NCBI RefSeq assembly: GCF_026130605.1
Contig: NZ_JANFAU010000003.1
Span: forward strand, 558,001-622,000
Direction: 5' to 3'
Source: Sphingomonas lycopersici
GTDB taxonomy: Bacteria > Pseudomonadota > Alphaproteobacteria > Sphingomonadales > Sphingomonadaceae
DNA: 64,000 nt
Part shown: positions 27,599-35,901 of the stretch, piece by piece
Numbering within the stretch: the first letter of the stretch is position 1
How the letters are laid out: each line of letters starts with the position of its first letter
The notes under the pieces: generated by a model
Told to the model about the DNA's origin: nothing
Database searches by the model: none
The model's input: the letters and a program-made list of their open reading frames with translations, nothing else
Program-made: the position numbers and the translations under genes

Positions 27599-28816
27599 AT
27601 GGAACCGACCCGGACGAGCAGCCGGCAACGTCTTGCCATCGGCAAATTCTGGATGCGTTGCGCGGGCGACTTGCCCGATCCGGTGTATCGCGATCTCGTA
27701 TCGACGCTCTTTTCGATGCGCGCGGTGATCGTCGGTTTCGGCGCGCTTTACGTCATCGTCGGCGCGCTGATCTATTCCAAGTGGCACGATGTGGGGATCG
27801 CCGCGCTGACGGTGAGCGCGATCGCGGTCACCGTCGCGCGCGTCATGCTGATTTCCGCTTATGATCGCGCCGGCGGCTCGGCCCAGCCCGTCGCCGGCCT
27901 CCGGCGCTGGGAACGTCGTTACGAGATTCTGACCTATCTCTTCGCGCTGCTGTTGGCCGGGATCAACATCCGCGTGCTGATGGAGCATGAGCCGCTGGTC
28001 CATATCAGCACGATCAGCCTGGTCTTCACCTTCGGCGCCGGCATCGTCTCGCGGAACGCCGGCCGGCCGCGGCTCTGCGTGATCGCCCTGGCGCTCTCGG
28101 TGGTGCCCACCGCCCTGACGATGTTCATCCATGCCGCGAGCGATTATGCCGAGCCGCTCCACGCGGAATTCTTCATTTTCGAGGCGCTGCTGCTGCTCGC
28201 CGTCGCCGGAATGAGCCTCGGCTCGATCGGTCACCTCTACACCGTAATGGTCGACCACCTCACCACCAAGCACGATCTCGCCAAGCTGGCGCGCTTCGAT
28301 GCACTGACCGGTTTGCCCAACCGGCTGTCGCTGCGCGAATCCTTCCAGTCGGGGCTCCGATCGTCGCAGCAGGCGACAAGCCAGCTCGCAATCCATTATA
28401 TGGATCTCGACGGGTTCAAGTCGATCAACGACCGCTACGGCCACCCCACCGGCGACAAAATGCTGCTCGAAGTGGCGCGGCGGCTGAACGCGATCGTCCG
28501 CGCGGACGATGTCGCCTGCCGGCTCGGCGGGGACGAATTCCTGCTGGTCCAGACCTGCGTCCAGCACCGCGACCAGGCCGAAATCCTCGCGCGCCGCGTG
28601 ATCCGCCAGCTCAGCGAACCCTATCTGATCGACGGCATCGAGATGCGCGTCACGGTCAGCGTCGGCATTTCACTGGCGCCCGAATTCGGCGTCGATCTCG
28701 AGAATCTGATGGCCTGCGCGGATGCCGCGCTCTATCGCTCGAAAGCGCGCGGCAAGGCGCAAGTCCAATTCTGCGACGCCGAGGATTATCGGGACGCCGG
28801 CCGCGCAGTCGCCTGA
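27599..28816 (+). CDS. Membrane-anchored diguanylate cyclase (GGDEF)
   Basis: Protein of 405 residues. The N-terminal half holds five or six hydrophobic segments (from about residue 40 to 215). The C-terminal GGDEF domain starts at ARFDALTGLPNRL, carries the active-site loop RLGGDEFLLVQ intact, and ends with the typical MACADAALYRSKARGK. It should make cyclic di-GMP from GTP, favouring sessile growth. I see no RxxD inhibitory site in the residues just before GGDEF. The signal sensed by the membrane part is unknown. It converges on the CsbD gene with a 9-bp gap. Confidence 0.92.
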   Translation: MEPTRTSSRQRLAIGKFWMRCAGDLPDPVYRDLVSTLFSMRAVIVGFGALYVIVGALIYSKWHDVGIAALTVSAIAVTVARVMLISAYDRAGGSAQPVAGLRRWERRYEILTYLFALLLAGINIRVLMEHEPLVHISTISLVFTFGAGIVSRNAGRPRLCVIALALSVVPTALTMFIHAASDYAEPLHAEFFIFEALLLLAVAGMSLGSIGHLYTVMVDHLTTKHDLAKLARFDALTGLPNRLSLRESFQSGLRSSQQATSQLAIHYMDLDGFKSINDRYGHPTGDKMLLEVARRLNAIVRADDVACRLGGDEFLLVQTCVQHRDQAEILARRVIRQLSEPYLIDGIEMRVTVSVGISLAPEFGVDLENLMACADAALYRSKARGKAQVQFCDAEDYRDAGRAVA

Positions 28817-28825
28817 TACCGCCGC

Positions 28826-29029
28826 TCAGATATCGTCGCCGAGAAGTCCCTTGACCTTGCCCTTGAACTGCTGGCCCTTGCCCTTCAGCTCCTGAGCGCT
28901 GCCTTCGGCGGCAAGTTTATCGTCTTCTGCGGTTCGTTTCGGATCGGTTTCCTTCCGCGCCAAAGCCTGCTTCGCCTTGCCGACCGCTTCGTTGACATTG
29001 CCTTTGACCTTGTCCGTCAGCTCGCCCAT
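28826..29029 (-). CDS. CsbD-family small stress protein
   Basis: Hydrophilic protein of 67 residues, rich in Lys, Glu, Ala and Gly. MGELTDKVKGNVNEAVGKAKQ at the start and QELKGKGQQFKGKVKG at the end are the duplicated CsbD signature. CsbD proteins are classic general-stress proteins in bacteria, with no enzyme activity known. The frame extends further upstream, but GGAG before ATG 29029 and the family start settle it. An EcfG-type promoter lies 30 bp upstream on the same strand, consistent with general-stress control. Confidence 0.92.
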   Translation of the reverse strand: MGELTDKVKGNVNEAVGKAKQALARKETDPKRTAEDDKLAAEGSAQELKGKGQQFKGKVKGLLGDDI

Positions 29030-29058
29030 GTCTTTCTCCTTATCTCGATGAAGATCAG

Positions 29059-29083
29059 AACGACATTGATTGATCGCGGTTCC
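29059..29083 (-). promoter_or_regulatory. EcfG-type promoter of the csbD-like gene
   Basis: On the minus strand, GGAAC (29083-29079), a 16-nt spacer and CGTT (29062-29059) match the alphaproteobacterial EcfG consensus. The -10 lies about 30 bp before the CsbD start codon. Confidence 0.65.
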
Positions 29084-29206
29084 TTCCGATCGATCGTTCG
29101 ACAAGCGCAACAATCGAGCGGCAAAATGATGATTTGCTAAACTAAGTTGTTGTGGCCGGAACGGGCGGCTTTCCTGCCGGTTATCGCGGCTTTGGGAGCC
29201 AAAGCG

Positions 29207-30154
29207 ATGTTCATGCACAACAAGAAGCTGCAATATACGGTCCGCGTCGCCGAACCCAATCCCGTGCTCGGCTCGTTATTGCTCGAACAATTCGGCGGCC
29301 CGGACGGCGAACTCGCGGCGGCGATGCGCTATTTCACGCAAGGGCTCGGCGAGGACGATGCGGGGCGCAAGGACATGCTGCTCGACATCGCGACCGAGGA
29401 ACTCAGCCACCTCGAAGTGATCGGCTCGATCGTCGCGATGCTCACCAAGGGCGCCAAGGCCGAGCTCGCTGAAGCCGCGCTGTCCGAGGCGGAACTCTAT
29501 ATGTCGCTGACCAAGGGCGGCGACAGCCATACCCAGTCAATCCTGTTCGGCGGCGGCCCCGCGCTGACCAATTCGTCGGGTGCGCCGTGGACCGCGGCCT
29601 ATGTCGACAGTCGCGGCGACCCCACCTGCGATCTGCGCTCGAACATCGCCGCCGAGAGCCGCGCCAAGATCATCTACGAACGGCTGATCAACATCACCGA
29701 CGATCCCGGGATCAAGGATGCTCTGGGCTTTTTGATGACCCGAGAGATCGCGCACCAGAAGAGTTTCGAAAAGGCGCTCTACGCGATCAGCGACAATTTC
29801 CCGCCGGGCAAGCTGCCCGGTATCGCGCGTTATGCCAGCACCTATGTCAATACCTCGCAGGGCGAAGGCGACATGACCGGGCCGTGGAACGACGGCGAGC
29901 AATGGGATCGCATCGACGATGTGGTCGGCAATCTCCCGGTCGACGGCGGCAGCGGCGGCGCGTCCGTCGACCTGCCCGACCCCGCGGCAAAGGCAGCGGC
30001 CGACCTGATGAAACGGACGCGATCGCGCCCGGATCACGACGTCACCACCGGCGCCGATCTCGGCGCGGGTCCGGGTGCCGGCCGCATGTCCGGCGAGGAT
30101 CTCGGCGGCGCAGAGGATATCGCCGAGGCTACGCGTCAGGCGCAGGCCGTCTGA
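29207..30154 (+). CDS. Manganese catalase
   Basis: Non-heme dimanganese catalase of 315 residues that removes hydrogen peroxide. The N-terminus MFMHNKKLQYTVRVAEPNP and the ligands E35 (in GELAAAMRY) and E65/H68 (in ATEELSHLE) match the family spacing; later ligands are in the ESRAKIIYERL and TREIAHQKSFEKAL segments. The frame extends 20 codons upstream, but GGGAG 8 nt before ATG 29207 and the family start fix it. It is divergent from the CsbD gene. A GGAAC-N16-GGTT sequence at 29158-29182 is an imperfect stress promoter. The C-terminus is Asp/Gly-rich. Confidence 0.93.
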   Translation: MFMHNKKLQYTVRVAEPNPVLGSLLLEQFGGPDGELAAAMRYFTQGLGEDDAGRKDMLLDIATEELSHLEVIGSIVAMLTKGAKAELAEAALSEAELYMSLTKGGDSHTQSILFGGGPALTNSSGAPWTAAYVDSRGDPTCDLRSNIAAESRAKIIYERLINITDDPGIKDALGFLMTREIAHQKSFEKALYAISDNFPPGKLPGIARYASTYVNTSQGEGDMTGPWNDGEQWDRIDDVVGNLPVDGGSGGASVDLPDPAAKAAADLMKRTRSRPDHDVTTGADLGAGPGAGRMSGEDLGGAEDIAEATRQAQAV

Positions 30155-30162
30155 TCCAGAGC

Positions 30163-30201
30163 TCCCGGCGCCCCTTCCCCCCTCCCCCGGGGGCGCCGGG
30201 A
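30163..30201 (+). terminator. Hairpin after the Mn-catalase gene
   Basis: A perfect 12-bp inverted repeat (TCCCGGCGCCCC / GGGGCGCCGGGA) with a C-rich loop starts 9 bp after the catalase stop and ends 27 bp before the next small gene. It lacks a T run, so it may attenuate or stabilise the message rather than stop it fully. Confidence 0.55.
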
Positions 30202-30228
30202 ACCCGAACCTGCGATACGGAGAGCCCC

Positions 30229-30441
30229 ATGCCCAGGAAATCGACCGCGAACCGCCAGCGTCCCGCACACAAGGACGGCGTCAGCGAGCCCGCCGGCGCG
30301 GGTGAAAGCACGGGCGGCGCTTATCCCAATCCGCATCAGGACCACCCGACAGGGCGCTTCGCGGGCGGGCAGAGCGACAAGAAATACGAGGGGCCACCCA
30401 ATCCCAACGCCACCACCAGATCGGGGCGCACCAAGGCCTGA
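30229..30441 (+). CDS. Small hydrophilic protein, stress-island type
   Basis: Protein of 70 residues, highly polar, rich in Gly, Pro, Asn, Arg and Lys, with GAYPNPHQDHPTGRFAGGQSD and YEGPPNPNA as notable parts. It is predicted to be disordered. I recognise no characterised family. ACGGAG precedes the ATG. It follows the Mn-catalase gene behind a hairpin and may be expressed with it. The coding sequence is a continuous open frame with no homology support, so the call rests on the ribosome-binding site and context. Confidence 0.6.
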   Translation: MPRKSTANRQRPAHKDGVSEPAGAGESTGGAYPNPHQDHPTGRFAGGQSDKKYEGPPNPNATTRSGRTKA

Positions 30442-30459
30442 ACCTACCCCGGTCGTGGA

Positions 30460-31044
30460 TCAATTGCGCTGGTCGATCACCGCCACATCGCTTCGCCGAT
30501 CGGCGTCACGATGTGGCGCCGCAGCAAGGTCGTGCGGGAGGAGATTGCAATCGATCGCCTCGGCCGACACCGTCAATCCGCGACGCCAGACGAGACGCAG
30601 AAAGTCCTCCGATGCGATCGTGCTTTCGGGTTTGACGACGAGGAAACGGAGCTGACCGGTCAGGCCGTCGGCAAGCGCGCCCTGCACGGTGCCGAGCGCG
30701 ATCCCGTTGCGCCCGCGCAGCGGCTTGCCGATCAGTTCCTCGAGCGCAAACAGCGGCGCGCGGCGCTCTTCTTCGTTCTTGACGCGATCGACCGCATCAT
30801 CGGCGCGCGCGCGATGATAGAACCAGCGCCACACGCCGAACAGATCGACCAGCGCGAGAAAGGCGTTCGACAGCAGCAATTGGCGCTGCCCAGTCGCATA
30901 GCCGACCACGCACCACGCCAGCGCCCCGACGAAAAACACCGCGAAGCCGGCGCCGGTGGCACGCGCGCCGAGGTTGGCCGCAGTCAGCAGCGCGGCGATG
31001 CACGTCGCCACAAGCGCGATCCACCCCAGCGCGTCGACGATCAT
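30460..31044 (-). CDS. Three-helix membrane protein with PRC-barrel-like domain
   Basis: Protein of 194 residues. Three hydrophobic helices occupy about residues 4-75 (ALGWIALVATCIAALLTAA; FAVFFVGALAWCVVGYA; LLLSNAFLALVDLFGVWRW). A soluble region from about 100 to 165 (LEELIGKPLRGRNGIALGTVQGALADG) looks like a PRC-barrel. Its role is unknown. It begins 16 bp after the DNA ligase stop and is probably co-transcribed with it. Confidence 0.7.
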   Translation of the reverse strand: MIVDALGWIALVATCIAALLTAANLGARATGAGFAVFFVGALAWCVVGYATGQRQLLLSNAFLALVDLFGVWRWFYHRARADDAVDRVKNEEERRAPLFALEELIGKPLRGRNGIALGTVQGALADGLTGQLRFLVVKPESTIASEDFLRLVWRRGLTVSAEAIDCNLLPHDLAAAPHRDADRRSDVAVIDQRN

Positions 31045-31060
31045 TCTTCCTCCTCAGGGA

Positions 31061-32056
31061 TCAGCCGCACAATTGTTCCATCGTGCACTGGCCGGGCGCC
31101 TTGTCGGGCCGCCAGCGCAGGAAGCGCGTGCCGTGTCGGAAGCGCTGTCCGGTGACCTGATCGAATTCGACCTCCACAACCAGTTCGGCGCGCAACGGCT
31201 GCCATTCCGCCGAGCGATCGGTCGACCACCGGCTCGGGCCGCCGGGGGCGCGGCCGGTGAATCCGGGCGGTTCGATCATCTTTTCGAGCTGCGGGGTCAG
31301 CACCGCGCGCTCTTCATCGCTGAGCCCGGAGGTGAAGCCGACATGATCGAGCCGGCCGTCTTCGTCGTACAGCCCGAGCAGCAACGAGCCGACGATCGGC
31401 GCGTTGCTGGCATATCGGAAGCCGCCGACGACGCAGTCGGCGGTGCGTCGACGCTTAACCTTGATCATCGATCGTTCGCCCGGGTGATAGCCGTCGCTGC
31501 GTCGCTTGGCGATCACGCCGTCGGTCGCCGCGCCGCTCTGCGCCAGCCAATCCGCGGCGCGCGCGCGATCGAAGGTCGCGTCGGACAGGAACAGCCCCGG
31601 ATCGTCGACCCCGGCGAGCAATCGGACGAGTACCGCGCGCCGCGCATCGAGCGGCGCGTCGATCAGCCGCTCGGTGCCCGATTGCAGGCAATCGAACAGC
31701 GCATAGCGCGCCGGGGTCTCGCGCGAGAGCCGCTCGATCCGGCTCGCCGCAGGATGCAATCGCGCCTGCAGCGCCTCGAACGTGGAACGACCGTCGCGAG
31801 TGATGACAAGCTCGCCGTCGAGAACGCACGGTTCGGCGAAAAGCCGCGCGAGCATCGCAACGGTTTCGGGGAAGAAGCGCGCGAGATCCTTGCCGGTTTT
31901 CGAATAGAGGCTGACGTTTCCCGGCGCGATATAGGCGAGACACCGAAAGCCATCCCACTTGGGTTCATATTGCCACTCGGGGCCGTCGGGCAGCGTGGCC
32001 GCGATACGCGCTTCCATCGGCAAGACTTGCGGGATCAGGAAGACGTCTTTCGCCAC
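31061..32056 (-). CDS. ATP-dependent DNA ligase (LigC/LigD-ligase type)
   Basis: Stand-alone ATP-dependent DNA ligase of 331 residues. Motif I is EPKWDGFR with the adenylated lysine at K33; motif III-like (YALFDCLQ), motif IV (GVIAKR) and motif V (MIKVKRRRTADCVVGGF) are present in order, followed by an OB-fold. It lacks the polymerase and nuclease domains of full LigD, so it resembles the LigC ligases of alternative end-joining or stress repair. The start is taken as GTG (VAKDVFL), with GGAG very close; ATG 32017 is an alternative but would trim the conserved N-terminus. No Ku gene is in the window. Confidence 0.88.
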   Translation of the reverse strand: MAKDVFLIPQVLPMEARIAATLPDGPEWQYEPKWDGFRCLAYIAPGNVSLYSKTGKDLARFFPETVAMLARLFAEPCVLDGELVITRDGRSTFEALQARLHPAASRIERLSRETPARYALFDCLQSGTERLIDAPLDARRAVLVRLLAGVDDPGLFLSDATFDRARAADWLAQSGAATDGVIAKRRSDGYHPGERSMIKVKRRRTADCVVGGFRYASNAPIVGSLLLGLYDEDGRLDHVGFTSGLSDEERAVLTPQLEKMIEPPGFTGRAPGGPSRWSTDRSAEWQPLRAELVVEVEFDQVTGQRFRHGTRFLRWRPDKAPGQCTMEQLCG

Positions 32057-32165
32057 CGCTCCACAACGCGCCGCGGCTGGATTCGCTTCTAATGTTTTGA
32101 AACCGGCATGCGCCCGGATCGTTAGTCGTCATCCCACAGGCCAATTTCCCCGGCGAGATCGATCG

Positions 32166-32852
32166 ATGTTTCATTGGACTCATGACGCGCAGGCGAAACT
32201 TGAGCGAAAACTTTTCGCGCACGTCGCCGCATCGTCATTTCCCTGCGTCGGCGCCAAATCCGCGCTGGCGCGCGGGCGGCTGACCGTTCTGGCGTGCGAC
32301 AGGATCGACAGCGCGTGGGACGATCTGCGCATCCACGAGGGCCTGTTGCGGTTCGTCGAAAGCTATCGTGGCGAGCCGATCCTGTTTCAAAGCTATGCCG
32401 TCGTCTTCAACGGCCCCACCGATCTGAGCGAAGATGCATTCGAAGCCGCGCTTTGGGCGCGCGTGCAATCGCTGAGCGACAAGGACGTGTGGCGCGGCCA
32501 GCGCTATGACGCGCGGGTCAGCGCGGACCCGGCCAATCCGCATTTCTCGTTGAGTTTCGGCGGGGAGGCCTTTTTCATCGTCGGGCTGAACCCCAATGCC
32601 AGCCGGCCCGCGCGGCGCTTCGATCACCCCGCTTTGGTGTTCAATCTTCACGACCAGTTCGAGCGGCTGCGCGAGGCCGACAAATATGAAGGACTGCGGG
32701 AGAAGATACTGGCGCGCGATCGCGAGCTCGCCGGTTCCAGCAATCCGATGCTCGCGCGCTACGGCGAGGCGAGCGAGGCGCGGCAATATTCGGGCCGGAT
32801 GGTCGACGGCAATTGGGAAGCGCCCTTCGAATATCGCGGGGACGACGCGTGA
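32166..32852 (+). CDS. YqcI/YcgG-family heme enzyme (GntA-like N-hydroxylase)
   Basis: Protein of 228 residues of the YqcI/YcgG family, which includes GntA, the heme-dependent N-hydroxylase acting on the guanidino group of hydroxy-enduracididine in guanitoxin synthesis. The N-terminal motif FPCVGAKSAL (C27), the central SLSFGGEAFFIVGLNPNASRPARRF with HPALVFNLHDQFE, and the end RQYSGRMVDGNWEAPF are family features. It is the first gene of a three-gene chain with GTGA and ATGA overlaps (DUF1989, then a toroid protein). Likely substrates are guanidino compounds or amines, but none is proven for this clade. Confidence 0.83.
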   Translation: MFHWTHDAQAKLERKLFAHVAASSFPCVGAKSALARGRLTVLACDRIDSAWDDLRIHEGLLRFVESYRGEPILFQSYAVVFNGPTDLSEDAFEAALWARVQSLSDKDVWRGQRYDARVSADPANPHFSLSFGGEAFFIVGLNPNASRPARRFDHPALVFNLHDQFERLREADKYEGLREKILARDRELAGSSNPMLARYGEASEARQYSGRMVDGNWEAPFEYRGDDA

Positions 32853-33451
32853 CTCCCGAGGTGCAGATCATCGCCGAACGCAGCGGCACCGCCTTTTCCC
32901 TGCCGCGCGGCGCGACGCTGACGGTGATCGATCCGTGTGGCGAGCAGGTCGCCGATCTGCTGGCGTACAATGCGCGCGACATGGACGAAGTCATCTCGTC
33001 GGGGCGGACGCTCGATTATGCCGAGACGATCAGGCTTACCACGGGGCACCGGCTCTATTCGAACCGCTCGCGCGCGATGCTGACGATCATCGACGACAGC
33101 GTCGGGGTGCATGATTTTCTGCTGACGCCCTGCTCGATCGACACTTTCCTGCATTTCTACCCGGATCTGCCGCCGCATCGCGGATGTTTCGGCAATCTCG
33201 CCGAAGCGTTGCGCCCTTATGGCGTGGCGCCGGATCGCATCCCGATCGCGTTCAATTGCTTCATGAACGTCGCGGTCGACGGCGAATCGGGCAAGCTCAG
33301 CGTGCTGCCGCCGGTCAGCAAGGCCGGCGACCGGATCGCGTTTCGCGCCGAGATGGATCTGGTGATCGGATTGACCGCCTGTTCGGCGCCCGATTCCAAC
33401 GGCGGCAGCTTCAAGCCGATCCATTATCGCGTCGAGGCGTCGCTGCAATGA
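32849..33451 (+). CDS. DUF1989 (urea carboxylase-associated) protein
   Basis: Protein of 200 residues of the DUF1989 family, whose characterised members are the carboxyguanidine deiminase subunits formerly called urea-carboxylase-associated proteins. GATLTVIDPCGEQVADL, HDFLLTPC and the RGCFGNL region with Cys/His residues (H88, C95, C113) form the expected metal or active site. The start is a GTG overlapping the stop of the preceding gene (GTGA), so synthesis is coupled. A guanidine-nitrogen role together with a GntA-like hydroxylase is chemically coherent, though inferred. No urea carboxylase gene is nearby. Confidence 0.82.
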   Translation: MTPEVQIIAERSGTAFSLPRGATLTVIDPCGEQVADLLAYNARDMDEVISSGRTLDYAETIRLTTGHRLYSNRSRAMLTIIDDSVGVHDFLLTPCSIDTFLHFYPDLPPHRGCFGNLAEALRPYGVAPDRIPIAFNCFMNVAVDGESGKLSVLPPVSKAGDRIAFRAEMDLVIGLTACSAPDSNGGSFKPIHYRVEASLQ

Positions 33452-35721
33452 ACGCGACCCGATCGCACGGCGCCGCCCCGGCCGCGAAAAAATCGTCCAC
33501 CGATCGTGCGCCCGCGCTCGACGGCGACCTGCCCGGCGTCAGCGGCTTCGTCCTCGCGCTGCGCGAGCAATTGCGCGCCGGGATGAAGAAACTGGGCGAT
33601 TTCTCGCTCGGCGATCTGACGGTGGAGGTCTGCGTCGGATCGGACTCGGTGTGGGCGCTGATCCGCCGACCGGGGCGCGGCGGCCTTGCGCTGCGCGCCG
33701 TTTATGTCGCGGCGGGGAATCTCTCCTGCCGCAAGGCCGAACGCTCCGATGACGAGGCGTTGCGGCTCGAGATCGACAGCCCGGTCGGCCGGCACGTCGT
33801 CGCCTTCCGCACCAGCGGCGCGGACCTCCACCGGCTGCGGATGACGGTGCGGCTGACGCCGGCGGCGCCGTTGCTGATCCCGTTCGCGCCGCGCGATCTC
33901 TATCCGCTCGACAGCGATGACGATCCGCTCGGCGCCCAGGGAAAGGTGGAGGCGGCACAGCGCGGGATGAACAGCGGGCTGCTCTATTTCCGGCTCGACG
34001 AGCCCGCCTTCGGCAGCGCGCTCTATTTCCAGAACCTCACCGCGATGAACGCATATTATCGCGCCACCGACACCAAGCCCGACGGCGCGGTGGGTGGCGA
34101 ATGGCCCGAGCTCGGCTATCTGCCCCCTTCCCCGCCGCAAAGCGGCACGCCGCCCACCGCGCCGCTCCCGGCGGGCGAGGACGTCGTGGTGTCCGACGCG
34201 ATCCTCGTTTTCCGCGACTGGGCCGCCGACAACGAGGCCGAGATGGCGCGCCAGTTCCTGCAGATGCTGGGCGTCGCCTATCAGGAGCTGACGCCGCCCG
34301 CATTCGAATATCGCGACTGGATCTGGCGCGCCGAACGGACGCTCGCGGATCTCGAAAAGGGATCGCCGACGGTCGTCCGCCATTACGGGCAATCCTATGT
34401 CATGCCCTATCTCGACGCCGAATATCCCGATTTCATGGTGCAGATGTCGGTGATCGCGGCGTTGCACGATTATGGCAAATGGCGCGGCGCGCCGGTGGCG
34501 CTCGAAGGCCAGCTCAAGCGCGGCTTGGGAAAATTCTACGACCCCGCAGTCGGCACCACGCGGCGCTACCTCCCCAATGTCGGCGACGACAAGGACGCCG
34601 ACGCAATCGATTCATGGTATTTCTATCACCCGCTGCTCAACCTCGGTCGGCTGGCGCTCGACGGCGATGATGAAGCGCGGGAATTGCTGCTTAAATCGAT
34701 CGACTACGGCATCCGCGCGGCGCGGCATTTCAACTATATCTGGCCGATAACCTACGACATCAAAGACTTTTCGATCAAGACCAAGACGCGCGACGACGGC
34801 AAGTTCGGCCAGACCGACGTCAACGGCATCTATGCTTATGTCATGATCCAGCTCTACGAGCTGACCGATGACGACAAATATCTTCGCGAAGCGCGCGCCG
34901 CGATCGATGCGGCGATCGGCAAGCGCTTCAACCTCATGTATCAGGCTAACCTCACCGCCTGGGGAGCGGCGGCATGCCTCAGGCTATGGCGGATCACCAC
35001 CGAGCACCAGTATCTCGCGCAAAGCTACGCCTATCTCGCCAGCTTTTTCCACAATTGCGAGATCTGGGAATCGGAGATCGGCAACGCGCAGCATTATCAT
35101 ACCTTCCTCGGCCCGACCTGCCTGCACGATGCACCTTATATGGCGATTTACGAATGCTTTGATTCCTTCACGGCATTCGAGCATTATCTTTCCAACTGCG
35201 GCCCCGATGTCGAACCCGCCGTTCGACTGCTGGTCAGCGAATATTGCAAATATTCGCTCGATCGTGCGTGGTTCTATTATCCCGATATCCTGCCGCCCGA
35301 CGCACTGGCCGATAAATCGCGCAGCGGTCGGATCGACCGCAACCTCTCCTTTCCGCTCGAGGATCTCTACGGCGACGGCCAGCCCGCCGGCCAGGTGGGG
35401 CAGGAGATTTACGGTTGCGGTGCCGCATTCGTCTACGCGACTCGCTCGCACCATCTCGTGACCGACGCGCCGTTCCGGATTTTCTGCAACGAATTCATCC
35501 GCTCCAGCGAGCGAACCGGCGAGCGCGCGATCAGCCTGCAACTCGAAGGCGGCGAGACATGCACGGCCGATCTGAGCGTCGTGCGAGCAGGACGAAGAAA
35601 ACTGCCCAAAGCGTCGCTCGTCACCGCCGCCGGCGACGCGGTGCAGCCTCACGCCACTTATGACGACCGGATCGATTTCCGCGTGTCGGCGAACGGCCGC
35701 ATCATCCTGACCTGGGATTAG
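33448..35721 (+). CDS. Large alpha/alpha-toroid (six-hairpin glycosidase-like) protein of unknown function
   Basis: Protein of 757 residues. I do not recognise a named family. After a beta-rich N-terminal region (residues about 1-200, ending LLYFRLDEPAFGSALYFQNLTAMNAYY), the middle contains repeated helical hairpins with Trp/Tyr/His-rich motifs (IWPITYDIKDF, FGQTDVNGIYAYVMIQLYELTDD, QHYHTFLGPTCLHDAPYMAIYECF) like a six-hairpin glycosidase, and the end is beta-rich. No signal peptide is present, so it should act in the cytoplasm. ATGA overlaps the DUF1989 stop. Its conserved acidic and His residues suggest an enzyme on a sugar- or polyol-bearing substrate. Confidence 0.68.
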   Translation: MNATRSHGAAPAAKKSSTDRAPALDGDLPGVSGFVLALREQLRAGMKKLGDFSLGDLTVEVCVGSDSVWALIRRPGRGGLALRAVYVAAGNLSCRKAERSDDEALRLEIDSPVGRHVVAFRTSGADLHRLRMTVRLTPAAPLLIPFAPRDLYPLDSDDDPLGAQGKVEAAQRGMNSGLLYFRLDEPAFGSALYFQNLTAMNAYYRATDTKPDGAVGGEWPELGYLPPSPPQSGTPPTAPLPAGEDVVVSDAILVFRDWAADNEAEMARQFLQMLGVAYQELTPPAFEYRDWIWRAERTLADLEKGSPTVVRHYGQSYVMPYLDAEYPDFMVQMSVIAALHDYGKWRGAPVALEGQLKRGLGKFYDPAVGTTRRYLPNVGDDKDADAIDSWYFYHPLLNLGRLALDGDDEARELLLKSIDYGIRAARHFNYIWPITYDIKDFSIKTKTRDDGKFGQTDVNGIYAYVMIQLYELTDDDKYLREARAAIDAAIGKRFNLMYQANLTAWGAAACLRLWRITTEHQYLAQSYAYLASFFHNCEIWESEIGNAQHYHTFLGPTCLHDAPYMAIYECFDSFTAFEHYLSNCGPDVEPAVRLLVSEYCKYSLDRAWFYYPDILPPDALADKSRSGRIDRNLSFPLEDLYGDGQPAGQVGQEIYGCGAAFVYATRSHHLVTDAPFRIFCNEFIRSSERTGERAISLQLEGGETCTADLSVVRAGRRKLPKASLVTAAGDAVQPHATYDDRIDFRVSANGRIILTWD

Positions 35722-35901
35722 GACGCCACCGTAATAAAATTCGTAAAACCAATATGTTATGCTGACTTTCCGCGAGCCTGAAGACACCGTTGACCGCATA
35801 AACGAAACGCGTCGGCCCTCTCTTGCGCGGGCGCGATCAAGAGGCCGCACCCTCGCGCCGTTCCAAGCATTTCGGTTCCGGGGAACGAACAGGAGGAGAG
35901 G

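Noticed and set aside
29158..29182. GGAAC-N16-GGTT as an EcfG promoter for the Mn-catalase gene
   Set aside because: The -10 has G instead of C at the first position, so it is only a near match; not listed as a feature.
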